NCBI GenBank assembly: GCA_027563145.1
Contig: CP071306.1
Span: 1,488,001 to 1,552,000 of the forward strand
Direction of reading: 5' to 3'
DNA length: 64,000 nt
DNA from: Halocatena halophila
GTDB lineage: Archaea; Halobacteriota; Halobacteria; Halobacteriales; Haloarculaceae
Part shown: in pieces, positions 17,479 through 26,234 of the stretch
Layout of the letters: each line of letters starts with the position of its first letter
Position numbering within the stretch: the stretch's first letter is position 1
The notes under the pieces: generated by a model
What the model was told of the DNA's origin: nothing
What the model saw: the letters and a program-made list of their open reading frames with translations, nothing else
The model's database searches: none
Translations under genes and position numbers: made by a program

Positions 17479-18327
17479 GTGCGACGACGGCTTCATTCAT
17501 TGTCGCAGTGGTGGCCCTCCCATGAACAGCGATCATCCAATGCGCTCTGGGCGGTCACGATCGTGATGATCGGATTTCTCTGGGTGCCCTTGCTGGTAAT
17601 GATCATGCTGTCGGTTTCAGAGAATCCGAGCACGCTCATTCCGTTCGAGGGCGTCACCCTTGATCACATGCGCGCGGCGCTTGCCGATCGGTCGCTGCTG
17701 GTAGCGACGTTCCGGAGCGTTCAGATCGCCACGGTCGCCGCCGGGATTGCAACCGTTCTTGGCGTGCCCGCGAGCATTGCAATCGTTCGCCACCAGCTTC
17801 CGTTCGAAGGCACGTATCGCACTGGGCTCATTCTCCCGATGATCGTGCCGGGCATCGTGTTCGGCGTGGGGATGTTACTGTTCGTGCGCACGGTCGTTCC
17901 AGGCCTCGATACTGGTGTATTCGCCGTGATTTTGACCCACAGCGTCTACGGATTGCCGTTCGTAGTACTGATCGTAACGGCACGACTCTACGGCTTCGAC
18001 GAAACGCTCGAAGAGAGTGCGCGGGATCTGGGTGCTGGGCCGCTTTCTGTCTTCCGGGAGATCACGCTGCCGATTATCGCCCCGGCCGTCGGCGCGGGGT
18101 TTCTGTTCGCGTGGATCCGGTCGTTCGAGGATTTCATTCGCGCGTTTTTCGTTCGCGGGACCACAGATCTGCTCACCACATCGATGTATTCGATGATTGA
18201 ATACGGCGCTGCACCGAAGATGAACGCGATCTCTACCATCATTCTTCTCGTGGTGGCAGTTGCGCTGGCGATTGCGATGAATGTCGGAGCCGTTACCGAC
18301 CTCGTTGCTGGGACCGAAACGGAGTGA
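17479..18327 (+). CDS. potC: ABC transporter permease, PotC-like
   Basis: 282 aa, six membrane segments, EAA loop ARDLGAGPLSVFREITLPIIAP. The GTG start follows the potB stop directly (TGAGTG), implying translational coupling. Completes the transporter with the divergently transcribed ATPase. Confidence 0.88.
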   Translation: MRRRLHSLSQWWPSHEQRSSNALWAVTIVMIGFLWVPLLVMIMLSVSENPSTLIPFEGVTLDHMRAALADRSLLVATFRSVQIATVAAGIATVLGVPASIAIVRHQLPFEGTYRTGLILPMIVPGIVFGVGMLLFVRTVVPGLDTGVFAVILTHSVYGLPFVVLIVTARLYGFDETLEESARDLGAGPLSVFREITLPIIAPAVGAGFLFAWIRSFEDFIRAFFVRGTTDLLTTSMYSMIEYGAAPKMNAISTIILLVVAVALAIAMNVGAVTDLVAGTETE

Positions 18328-18390
18328 TCACCATCGATCTGCTCACCCCAATCGGTATGACTGGCCGGCGCGCAGTTCGATCACGTCCCC

Positions 18391-18849
18391 ATGTCCAGAT
18401 CAGCAGTTCGACTCGAACCAGTCGATAACGAGACAGTAGAGCACGCCACAGCGCTGCTTTCGGACGCCGGATTGCCCACCCAGGACATTCGTGGAGCTCC
18501 TGACTGGTTGTATATGGCACATAGCAATGGCCGCCGTATTGGTGTCGGGGGGATTCAGTCAGTCGATGGGTACGGACTGGTTCGCTCAGTGGTTATCGAG
18601 CCAGCCGTCCGTGGCCAGGGATACGGCAGTGCGCTCTGTCAGGCACTCGAACGCCGTGGGACAGAGCGGGGAATTGAGGAGTTGTATCTGCTCACCACCA
18701 CGGCAGCGACGTTTTTCGAGGCGATCGGCTACGAAACCTGCGACAGATCAGCGGCCCCTCCTGCCATTCAGAAGACGGATCAGTTCGACGCACTCTGTCC
18801 GGCGACGGCGAGCTGTCTCCGGAAATCGATTGCCCACGGGAAATCATGA
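18391..18849 (+). CDS. GNAT acetyltransferase, ArsN2-like
   Basis: 152 aa. The acetyl-CoA site is VVIEPAVRGQGYGSALCQALE, and the C-terminal half has ELYLLTTTAATFFEAIGYETCDRSAAPPAIQKTDQF, quoted here only as landmarks LLTTTAATFF and PPAIQKT. The pattern of an LTTTA strand, then PPAI and a final CP near the end is that of ArsN2-type acetyltransferases found in arsenic-resistance loci. No other arsenic gene is nearby, so the name is structural only. It follows the pot operon by 63 bases. Confidence 0.75.
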   Translation: MSRSAVRLEPVDNETVEHATALLSDAGLPTQDIRGAPDWLYMAHSNGRRIGVGGIQSVDGYGLVRSVVIEPAVRGQGYGSALCQALERRGTERGIEELYLLTTTAATFFEAIGYETCDRSAAPPAIQKTDQFDALCPATASCLRKSIAHGKS

Positions 18850-18868
18850 ACAACAGTGCCCACTGCTC

Positions 18869-19384
18869 TCAGATCCGTTCGGCGTTGATTTTCACATCGT
18901 AGCTGTCAACGGCTGCTGGGTCGTCGCCGTTGAACAGTGTCTTGAACAGCCACTCTTCGCCAGCACCCAGATCGGTCGTGTTAGCCATTCCATCACCGAT
19001 CAGCTCGTCATCGGCGTCTCGATAGTGGATTTTGATTTCGGCGTAGTCGATCATCGTATCGGCGTTGTTGACGATCGTTCCGCGAACGCCAGCGGAGTAG
19101 TCATTCGTGAAAAAGTTGTGTTCGAGCAGTTCCAGCTGGTTTGCGGGATGGGGCGTCTGTTGGTCGGTTGCCACCGGAGTAGAAGTGATGGAATCTGGTT
19201 GAGCGGTGTATTCTAGCGCTTCGTCGCTATCATAGCTAGCGTCATCAGTGGATTCATCCGTCGAAAACGACCGAAAATTATCCCACACCGACGCAAAGCT
19301 AGACTCCATCGAGCCAAGACAGCCGCTGAGTGACACGCTAAGACCCACTGGAACCGACACACGGAGGAACTGGCGTCTGTCCAT
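18869..19384 (-). CDS. FxLYD-domain Tat lipoprotein
   Basis: 171 aa from the ATG at 19384 (MDRRQFLRVS), a twin-arginine lipoprotein signal ending LSGC. A Ser/Asp-rich linker leads to a beta-rich FxLYD domain: LELLEHNFF, GVRGTIVNNADTMIDYAEIK, and FKTLFNGDDPAAVDSYDVKI (landmarks). This Ig-like surface domain is common in haloarchaeal lipoproteins and has no known activity. Converges with the acetyltransferase gene. Confidence 0.82.
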   Translation of the reverse strand: MDRRQFLRVSVPVGLSVSLSGCLGSMESSFASVWDNFRSFSTDESTDDASYDSDEALEYTAQPDSITSTPVATDQQTPHPANQLELLEHNFFTNDYSAGVRGTIVNNADTMIDYAEIKIHYRDADDELIGDGMANTTDLGAGEEWLFKTLFNGDDPAAVDSYDVKINAERI

Positions 19385-19518
19385 TGTCACGTATGTGTTG
19401 TGTTGATTGGACAATAATGGTTTCTATGTAGATAGTTCGATGTTGCTAAAACGGGATCACCACCCCACTGAGATGGGTGACCCTTGCTCTAGCCACCGAC
19501 CACATCGAGCTTTTCGGG

Positions 19519-20049
19519 TTACTCACTGGCGGTGATTCTGGCCAGTGCTGGGTGCTGGTCTTCGAGGCCGGTCGGACAGCCCAGACTGCGATAGCGCCCG
19601 TAGGAATCGAGCAGGTCAATCAGCCCATCGGCTGCGCTCGCACAGCCTGGTCGATCGATCGTTTCGAGCGGTGATTTTGGATCAGACGGGGGAAAGGTAA
19701 GCTGGTGGATTTCGCCAGTTCTCGTTTCGTGGTATCTAACTTTTGCACCCGTATCGAAGGTCACTGCGACGACGGTTTCCCCCGTTGCGCGATAGCGCGT
19801 GATTCGCTCGATCCCAGGCAGATGTTCGTAGGCAGTTCGTTCGCTCGCGAGATCGGCCATTGTGAGGATCTGTTCGATTCTGGTTGCGTGTGGGCAGCTG
19901 GTGGATTGGCATGGACGGCACCAGGTTCCCTGACCAATGTCCACCACGTGATAGAGCTCCGCCTCAGAGAGCTCATCGCGTGAATCGACGGTCGAGAGGT
20001 TCACGCAGTTGCGATCCTCGTCACGAAAGAGAAACAGCGGCAGCGTCAT
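19519..20049 (-). CDS. Unrecognised protein with a Cys cluster
   Basis: 176 aa from the ATG at 20049; the frame is open to 20154, but the added residues are Pro/Ser/Arg-rich and look untranslated. I do not recognise the family. It has CRPCQSTSCPH near residue 44, a likely metal site, then a mixed alpha/beta part (ITRYRATGETVVAVTFDTG). The cluster is interesting but unproven. The flanking genes give no clue. Confidence 0.6.
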   Translation of the reverse strand: MTLPLFLFRDEDRNCVNLSTVDSRDELSEAELYHVVDIGQGTWCRPCQSTSCPHATRIEQILTMADLASERTAYEHLPGIERITRYRATGETVVAVTFDTGAKVRYHETRTGEIHQLTFPPSDPKSPLETIDRPGCASAADGLIDLLDSYGRYRSLGCPTGLEDQHPALARITASE

Positions 20050-20393
20050 CGTTGCCCCCACAGCGGACAGCCCAGATGATGGTCGCGGTGGCCACGAAGG
20101 TGTCGGCGACAGACGACGCAGCTGTGGCTGTAGTAGTTCATCGAGCCGGTACAATTACGTTCGTTTGTGTTCTCCCATTGCATGGGTGATCTTCCGTTTG
20201 AGAGCCCAGCGTCGGGTGTCCTTACCACCCGGCGCATTCAACACGAACGCGCAACGCCTCCGCAGCGCACCTGTGCTCTCGTGTTGCAATGCCTTCCCGA
20301 TTGCATATAAAGTTATTTTGGAATAAACGTGAAAGACTGTTAGAGCAACAGCTCTCAGCACACCATTTCTAAAACCACCCTACCGCTTTGAGC
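20050..20393. other. Non-coding interval with AT-rich centre
   Basis: No supported gene. The part 20300-20390 is AT-rich (TTATTTTGGAATAAACG near 20312) and lies upstream of the 19519-20049 gene and downstream of the K+ channel gene. It could hold a terminator or promoter, but no clear hairpin or box was found. Confidence 0.4.
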
Positions 20394-22034
20394 CTAGGTT
20401 GAAAGGAGCTCCGTAAACCGGTTCGTGTCCTCATCAGTGCCGGCAATGATGAGCGTATCGCCGGCCTGAATGCGAAAGTCCGGCGGGAGCGTCGTAATGA
20501 CAGCATCGTTGCGCTCGACGGCGACGACGGTACAGCCGGTTCGGGTTCGCACGTTGGCGTCCGCCAGCGTGTAGCCGGCCAGCCGTGGTGCGCTCGTTCG
20601 GATGATCTCTACCTGCGTATCGAGCGAAACCACCTCTTCGTCTTCGAGAATGGTTGATGCGAGCATCCGACCGGTAACAGTTCCAAGCGAGAGCACATAC
20701 TCCGCGCCGGCGCGATACATCTTCGCCATTGCTTCGGACTCCTCGGCGCGGGCAATCACCTCAACGGAGGGATCGAGATCTCGAATGACGAGCGTGACGT
20801 ACTGTGCGACCGTGTCGTCCGGTAGTGCGAGAATCACCGACTGGGCATCGTCTACGTCTGCCCCAGTCAGCACGTCGGGATCGGTGGCATCACCCACAAC
20901 ATCAACGCCCGGTTTGTCCTCCGTATCGATGGTTGTATACGGCAATCCTGCACCAGCGAGCGCGCTGACCGCACTCTCACCGACCTCATCGTAGCCGACA
21001 ACGACGGTTTTTCCGCGTTCATGGCGACGAACGTCGGATAGCGTCAACTCTTTGAGCTGTTCGAGCTGGTCGTGGCGTCCCGCCAGCAACAAAATTGTTC
21101 CTCGTCGCAACACCGTACTGGGTGCTGGTGGCGTCTCGAACTCGCCGTGATACCACGCGCCGATGACGTTTACGCCAACGCGTTCGCGAATCGTGCTTTC
21201 GGCGAGCGTCCGACCGATCAACTCGCTGTGTTGCTGGATCGGTAACTCGACGATGTCGAACGCCTCATCAAGGTCAACAGCGTCGTCGAGATTAGTCGAC
21301 ACGCCGGTCGTCACCTTTGTTGCCAGCGATTCGCCGAGCAGCTCTCTTGGTGAGAGCACCTCATCAGCCCCCGCCAGCCGGTGATACGTCTCGCGTTCTG
21401 GCTCATCAACGACGCTGATCACTCGTACCCCATCCGCCGCCTCCTTTGCGGTGAGAACGATGCTCACATCCACGGCATCGGAGGTGTCCGTGACGACCGC
21501 GCGGGCTGAGCGAACCCGCGCCGCCGAAAACGCCTCAATGGACTCTGGATCGGCGTGAATAACGCTGTGGTCTCCTTCGTACAGCGTCGTTGCGAGCTCT
21601 CGATCCGGCTCAATGATGACGTACTCGAGTCCCCACGAGGTCAGCTCCGCGATCAACGTCTCAATCCGTGGGGTGTAGCCACAGATGATGACGTGATCGT
21701 CGACAGCTGATTCAATTGCAGTCGGCACCGTCACCGAGAGCGCCTCCTCGAACCACGGCACAATCAACACCGGAAGTGCAATGAAAATCAGTGCAACGCC
21801 GGCAATATCGATCACGCTCACGAAGATGAGCATCAGTGGCGTCGTCCAAGGACCATCGTTACCGTAGCCGGTGGTCGTGAACGTCTGGACGATCATATGA
21901 ATCGATTCAAATATCGTTTGCGAGCGATCGCCCTCAAAATAGATCATTCCATAATGATACAAAAGCGTGAACCCCACCATTAACGACAGAATCAACACCA
22001 GATATTTTGACACGCGTCTGCGCCAGGTGCCCAT
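20394..22034 (-). CDS. Two-TM potassium channel with duplicated RCK (TrkA-N/TrkA-C) domains
   Basis: 546 aa. Two membrane helices flank a pore with the filter TTTGYGN (residues 53-59; canonical TVGYG with Thr for Val). The cytoplasm holds two RCK units: TrkA-N from about 110 (DDHVIICGYTPRIETLI) and again from about 325 (KTVVVGYDEVGESAV), each followed by a TrkA-C domain (IGRTLAES..., LAGYTLADANVR...). The first Rossmann loop is GYTPR in place of GxGxxG, so it may not bind NAD. This is an MthK-like gated K+ channel, apt for an organism with high internal K+. Confidence 0.88.
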   Translation of the reverse strand: MGTWRRRVSKYLVLILSLMVGFTLLYHYGMIYFEGDRSQTIFESIHMIVQTFTTTGYGNDGPWTTPLMLIFVSVIDIAGVALIFIALPVLIVPWFEEALSVTVPTAIESAVDDHVIICGYTPRIETLIAELTSWGLEYVIIEPDRELATTLYEGDHSVIHADPESIEAFSAARVRSARAVVTDTSDAVDVSIVLTAKEAADGVRVISVVDEPERETYHRLAGADEVLSPRELLGESLATKVTTGVSTNLDDAVDLDEAFDIVELPIQQHSELIGRTLAESTIRERVGVNVIGAWYHGEFETPPAPSTVLRRGTILLLAGRHDQLEQLKELTLSDVRRHERGKTVVVGYDEVGESAVSALAGAGLPYTTIDTEDKPGVDVVGDATDPDVLTGADVDDAQSVILALPDDTVAQYVTLVIRDLDPSVEVIARAEESEAMAKMYRAGAEYVLSLGTVTGRMLASTILEDEEVVSLDTQVEIIRTSAPRLAGYTLADANVRTRTGCTVVAVERNDAVITTLPPDFRIQAGDTLIIAGTDEDTNRFTELLST

Positions 22035-22100
22035 AGCGGGCTATTCAGAAGATTCGCTGAAAACCGTTCTGATCAGCCCCGCTGCTTGCCGTTGGGGAGA

Positions 22101-22586
22101 CTACCCACGACTGAGCCACAGCAGAACGACCGCGCCACAGAACAGAGAGAGCACGGTCCCAATCGGATAGCCATTGCCGATCGAGCTGTAGATCACATAG
22201 CCAGTCGCCCCGAGTAGTGTGGCCACGAGCACGGTAATCGACAGATGGACGGCAAGCAATCGCCGTGTTGGCGTCGCACGGCCGAGGGTACGAGCAAGAT
22301 CGATTGTGTACAGATGGGTATCCCACGCGGCGATCGACAAGACCATTCCCGCGAGGATGGGTACCGGCCCAGCGCCAGCAGTTCCTGCCGCGAGGAGCCC
22401 GAGGAGCTGACAGACCGCACCGACGCCAGCGAGCACTCGACGACGGGTATGCGTTGCAGCCACCAGCGCCAAACCACCAACGAGCGCCACAATCGCCCCA
22501 AACCCGGTCGTGAGCACGACGCCGAGCGAAAAGACGCCGGTGAGAACGACACCAGCACGTGGTGGCCGATCGTCGAACGCGCTCAT
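22101..22586 (-). CDS. DUF7519-like membrane protein
   Basis: 161 aa, about five membrane segments (VVLTGVFSLGVVLTTGFGAI; LSITVLVATLLGATGYVIY). The ATG at 22586 overlaps the DUF58 stop by 4 bases (ATGA). Position and topology match the small membrane protein that closes the haloarchaeal MoxR/DUF58 clusters, usually called DUF7519. Function unknown. Confidence 0.7.
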   Translation of the reverse strand: MSAFDDRPPRAGVVLTGVFSLGVVLTTGFGAIVALVGGLALVAATHTRRRVLAGVGAVCQLLGLLAAGTAGAGPVPILAGMVLSIAAWDTHLYTIDLARTLGRATPTRRLLAVHLSITVLVATLLGATGYVIYSSIGNGYPIGTVLSLFCGAVVLLWLSRG

Positions 22587-23881
22587 CGAGACCACCGACG
22601 GATTGCACGTTCGACGCTCACCTGGATCGGTTCATTCCGCCAGTCGATACACCGAATGCCGTCATTACGAAGCGAGCGCACACGTTCAGCGCGCTCGAGG
22701 GCAGCAATTGCAACTCGTGGATCGTCCGTTCCATCATCGATCGACAGGGTCGGATCGGGGCTTACAATTGTCGTGGGATAGCCATGTGCCGTCAGTCGTC
22801 TCCCAGCCAGTGCCGGATACGAATCGGCCAGTGGCGTACAGAGGACGACCTGTGCATCCGATGGGAGTCGATGTCGAAGCTGCTTGAGCATCGTTAACGG
22901 CAGATACGGCTCCGTGGGTGCCGTCGGTGAGAGCGCGGGGTGGGTGCCAAACAGTTTCCGGAGCTGACTGCGGTGATCGTCACCCGTACTGGGTTCAAGC
23001 CAGCAATCCGTTGGAGAGAGTGCACTGACACCGACGCGATTGGTCGTCCGTAACAGTCCTTCCGTGATGGCGTAAGCACCGTCAATGGCTCGCTCGATAG
23101 CCGGTTGGCCGTGGGGATCAGCGTTACAGTACGCCGGTGCGCGGGCATCGACCACCACGACCACGGTGGCTGCTCGCTCGCGAACGTATTCGATCGTGGA
23201 GAGCTCGCCAGTTCTGGCCGCCCGGTTCCAGTCGATGCGGCTCGGCGGATCTCCACGGCGATACTCACGAACGGCGTGAAACTCGGTGCCGCTCCCGCCG
23301 GTTTGTGTTGCAATTCGACCGGTCGATCCAACCGCCTGTCCGTACAGGGCACACTCGACGGGCTGGGGCGCGGTGGGAACACAGCTGACCGACGACTGGC
23401 CGGTTGCCGGAACGCGAAGCTGTCTGACGAGCGTTCCTGTCGCATTACCAATAGAAACCCAGCAGTCATCGAACTCGTGAACACCACGCTCTGCTGTGAT
23501 CGTATACTCCGTCGTGACAGTGCCACCCGGAGCGAGTGGCCGACCCAGCCGCGGCGATCCATCGCTGACGGTGAGGGCGGGTGGGACACCATCGATCGTC
23601 CGACAGTCATAACAGATCGAATCGCTACGATTTGTAATCTGCAGCGTGACCGTCAACTCCTCGCCTGCTGTTGGGGTGTCAGTTGCCAGTGAGCGGCTGA
23701 TTTCGATCGCGTGGTTCGGTTCACTGTCGATCCGGTCGGCAAAGGCGAATCCGACCGCAACGACGCCGGCAAGCACGAGCACCGGAGCGCTAGCCAGCAC
23801 ACCAGCTCCAATGCAACACAACGACACCCCAGCAATCCCATACCAGCGATTCGTCCGCTGTACGACGCCAGCACTAGCCAT
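22583..23881 (-). CDS. DUF58 domain protein (vWA-like)
   Basis: 432 aa. Two N-terminal helices, then an Ig-like beta region (EELTVTLQITNRSD; APGGTVTTEYTITAERG), then the DUF58 core with the signature EFHAVREYRRGDPPSRIDWN and an integrin-I/vWA-type fold (TVVVVVDARAPAYC). DUF58 proteins pair with MoxR AAA+ ATPases. The ATG at 23881 overlaps the upstream gene by 8 bases (ATGGCTAG). The open frame further upstream overlaps that gene and is ignored. Confidence 0.88.
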   Translation of the reverse strand: MASAGVVQRTNRWYGIAGVSLCCIGAGVLASAPVLVLAGVVAVGFAFADRIDSEPNHAIEISRSLATDTPTAGEELTVTLQITNRSDSICYDCRTIDGVPPALTVSDGSPRLGRPLAPGGTVTTEYTITAERGVHEFDDCWVSIGNATGTLVRQLRVPATGQSSVSCVPTAPQPVECALYGQAVGSTGRIATQTGGSGTEFHAVREYRRGDPPSRIDWNRAARTGELSTIEYVRERAATVVVVVDARAPAYCNADPHGQPAIERAIDGAYAITEGLLRTTNRVGVSALSPTDCWLEPSTGDDHRSQLRKLFGTHPALSPTAPTEPYLPLTMLKQLRHRLPSDAQVVLCTPLADSYPALAGRRLTAHGYPTTIVSPDPTLSIDDGTDDPRVAIAALERAERVRSLRNDGIRCIDWRNEPIQVSVERAIRRWSR

Positions 23882-24443
23882 CGGTTCTCCCCCGTTCGAT
23901 GCGCGCAGAGAGCGCAGCGATCGCACGGTTCAACCGATGCCGGTAAACATCATCGGGGGCTCGAATCGATGCGAGTCGCTCGGAAAGTGGCATTTCGACC
24001 GCATCGGGAGCGAAAAATGCCTGCGCCTGTGGATCGCTGCTCCAGGTTCCCGAATCAAGTCGTTCCTTCGCGCGTGTGCGCGAGTCACCATCATAGCGCA
24101 CGAGCACGTCGATCGCCAGCTCGCGAACAGCGTTTCGCCCCTGCTTTTGAGCACGCCGCCGTGCTCGATACGACAGGCGTGGCTGATCGAACGCATCGAT
24201 CTCGGTTTCCGGTGCTGGAACCCTGGCAACCTGCCGATGTTCAACGTCAGGAGCGGCCGACCGATTGCGATTGCGACCGTAGCGGGCGTGGGCGAGCAAC
24301 ATCGAAGCGAACAGGGCCACCAGCCCGATTGCAACCACCAGTTCTCGTGGACCAGCAATCCCCCCGAGAAGGGCAGGATTGAGGAGACCAAGCAGGCCGC
24401 CAAGAGAAACGAGTATCCCGACTGTCAGTAATCCTCGATTCAT
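23874..24443 (-). CDS. DUF7269-like membrane-anchored protein
   Basis: 189 aa. Two N-terminal membrane helices (LLTVGILVSLGGLLGLL; ELVVAIGLVALFASMLLA) and a basic cytoplasmic domain with YRARRRAQKQGRNAVRELAIDVL. Its place between DUF4129 and DUF58 is that of the haloarchaeal DUF7269 family. Starts 4 bases before the end of the DUF4129-like gene's spacer and overlaps DUF58 by 8 bases, so the cluster is one operon. Confidence 0.7.
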   Translation of the reverse strand: MNRGLLTVGILVSLGGLLGLLNPALLGGIAGPRELVVAIGLVALFASMLLAHARYGRNRNRSAAPDVEHRQVARVPAPETEIDAFDQPRLSYRARRRAQKQGRNAVRELAIDVLVRYDGDSRTRAKERLDSGTWSSDPQAQAFFAPDAVEMPLSERLASIRAPDDVYRHRLNRAIAALSARIERGRTDG

Positions 24444-24446
24444 CGA

Positions 24447-25355
24447 TCAGTCACCGTTCCGTTCTGGATCGTCGCCGTCGATTCGTCTGTGTGCGTCAAT
24501 CGCCCGCTGTTCACGGGCTGAGGTCGCCGATTCGGTTCCATAGCGTGTTGCTTCGAACAGGTCAGTGAGCGTTTCGACAGCCGCCGGATCCATTCCCGCC
24601 TCAATGGCTGCCTCGGCAAACTCGCGTGGCGTCGTCGTTTCGAGCGGCAACGAAAGTTGCGTTGCCATCGACCGCCAGGCCTCGGTGATCGCATTCTCCG
24701 ATGGCGTCTCCGGACTGTATTCCGCGACCGGTTGTTCGTCGGGCGTGCCGGTGATCGTCGACTCCGTGGGAGCGGTCGCCGATTGACCCGATGGTGTCGG
24801 AATGGTAAGCGAACCGAATCGGTCAGTGCCATACAGGATGAAAACGAGTGCACCTACCACGACGGCGAGCACCACCCCCGCGACGAGTAATGGCTCAGGC
24901 AGGACAGTTGCGCTCCCAGACCCACCACCCACACCACCAGTGCCACCGGGCGTTGTCGCCGTGGAACCTGGTGCTGGAGTTGGTCTCGTGAGCGACGAAG
25001 AGCCGCCGAACAAAAGAAGCACACCCACCACGACGACGGCGACGATCGCAATGGCAACAGGACCGAGCAGTGAACGGAGTCCCTCGCGATACAGCGTAAT
25101 CGCTAGCAAACAGAGCCCCACGATGAGAAGGAGTCCAAAGACAGCTCCCAGGAGCTCATCGAGCACGGTGTTCGAGACATCGAACGTGAGAGACTCGTTA
25201 TTTTGGGCCATCACTTGCTCGCTCGACGTTCCGTCTCCCTCACCCGGTGATCCTGGTGTCGCTGGCTGTTGTACCGTCGCCCCTGCGGCCGCTATCGTGA
25301 GCGCAAGGAGTGCGGCCAGCCCAATAGCGCGGAGACGGTCGCGATTCACACTCAC
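24447..25355 (-). CDS. DUF4129-type membrane protein
   Basis: About 302 aa. The N-terminus is a signal/anchor (LRAIGLAALLALTIAAAG), with two further membrane helices (VFGLLLIVGLCLLAITLY; IAIVAVVVVGVLLLFGG) and a fourth near 190 (LLVAGVVLAVVVGALVFI). The C-terminal domain has AWRSMATQLSLPLETTTPREFAEAAIEAGMD (landmark TTPREFA), the DUF4129 signature found at the end of some transglutaminase-like proteins. No ATG fits: GTG at 25355 or 25349 begins the hydrophobic segment; the long open extension upstream reads into the divergent phosphoesterase gene. Confidence 0.78.
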   Translation of the reverse strand: MSVNRDRLRAIGLAALLALTIAAAGATVQQPATPGSPGEGDGTSSEQVMAQNNESLTFDVSNTVLDELLGAVFGLLLIVGLCLLAITLYREGLRSLLGPVAIAIVAVVVVGVLLLFGGSSSLTRPTPAPGSTATTPGGTGGVGGGSGSATVLPEPLLVAGVVLAVVVGALVFILYGTDRFGSLTIPTPSGQSATAPTESTITGTPDEQPVAEYSPETPSENAITEAWRSMATQLSLPLETTTPREFAEAAIEAGMDPAAVETLTDLFEATRYGTESATSAREQRAIDAHRRIDGDDPERNGD

Positions 25356-25432
25356 ACTGATAACTGCACCACTATGGATGTAACGACATGTCAACACCCA
25401 ACATTCAAGGATCGATGGCACGGAGGTGAGCC

Positions 25433-26095
25433 ATGCAGATTGGAGTGATCGCTGACGTTCACGCCAATCGACCGGCGCTCGAAGCCGTGCTAGAGGCAAT
25501 GGGCCCTGTCGACCGGCTCCTCTGTGCGGGCGATATCGTCGGTTACAATCCATATCCAGCCTGGTGTGTGGATCGTGTGCAGGAATCGATGATCTGCGTG
25601 CAGGGAAATCACGACCGGCTGGTTGACGCCCCCGAACCGTATCGGTCGAATCGGATGGCGTATGCGGGGTTGTGCTACGCCCAGGAACAACTGCGTGAAA
25701 AACAGCTCCGCTGGCTCGATTCGTTGCCAGAAGAACGGACGCTGTTTGACGGCGCAATCCGAATGGTACACAGCCATCCAGTCAACAGGGATCAGTACGT
25801 CCGACCGGCACAGTTTTCCTCGCTCGAACCACACCTGGGATCAGAAGCCGTGCTCATCCTCGGACACACTCACATGCAACACACCGAACGCGTCGGCGAG
25901 ACGCTCATTTGCAATCCCGGGAGCGTTGGCCAGCCACGCGATAGCGATCCACGCGCTGGATTTGCCGTGATCAACACCGACGATTTCTCGGTCACCACCC
26001 ACCGCGTGGCCTACGATATCGACCGGGTGCAGAATGCAATCAAGGCTGCTGGGCTTCCTTCAGAAACTGGCGATCGACTCGAATCCGGGCGATAA
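25433..26095 (+). CDS. Metallophosphoesterase, YfcE/MJ0936-type
   Basis: 220 aa. Calcineurin-like metal ligands in order: IADVHAN (DxH), GDIVGYN, GNHD, H in MVHSHP, and GHTHMQ. The fold and length match archaeal phosphodiesterases that hydrolyse cyclic or bis-p-nitrophenyl substrates; the physiological substrate is unknown. Transcribed divergently from the DUF4129 gene. Confidence 0.88.
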   Translation: MQIGVIADVHANRPALEAVLEAMGPVDRLLCAGDIVGYNPYPAWCVDRVQESMICVQGNHDRLVDAPEPYRSNRMAYAGLCYAQEQLREKQLRWLDSLPEERTLFDGAIRMVHSHPVNRDQYVRPAQFSSLEPHLGSEAVLILGHTHMQHTERVGETLICNPGSVGQPRDSDPRAGFAVINTDDFSVTTHRVAYDIDRVQNAIKAAGLPSETGDRLESGR

Positions 26096-26234
26096 ACGCG
26101 GAGATATCACAGTTCATAACTGTTTACGATCGTTTCACATCGTTTCTCTCGGAGACTGATACGGCCACTGTACTCGGATGAACAAAAAAAGGTCTATGTG
26201 TACGGACCGAATCGATTATGATATTGGTAGAAGA

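Noticed and set aside
22045..22608. Long alternative frame opposite or beside the DUF7519-like gene.
   Set aside because: Arg/Trp/Cys-rich translation unlike halophilic proteins; the membrane protein frame fits the operon overlap.
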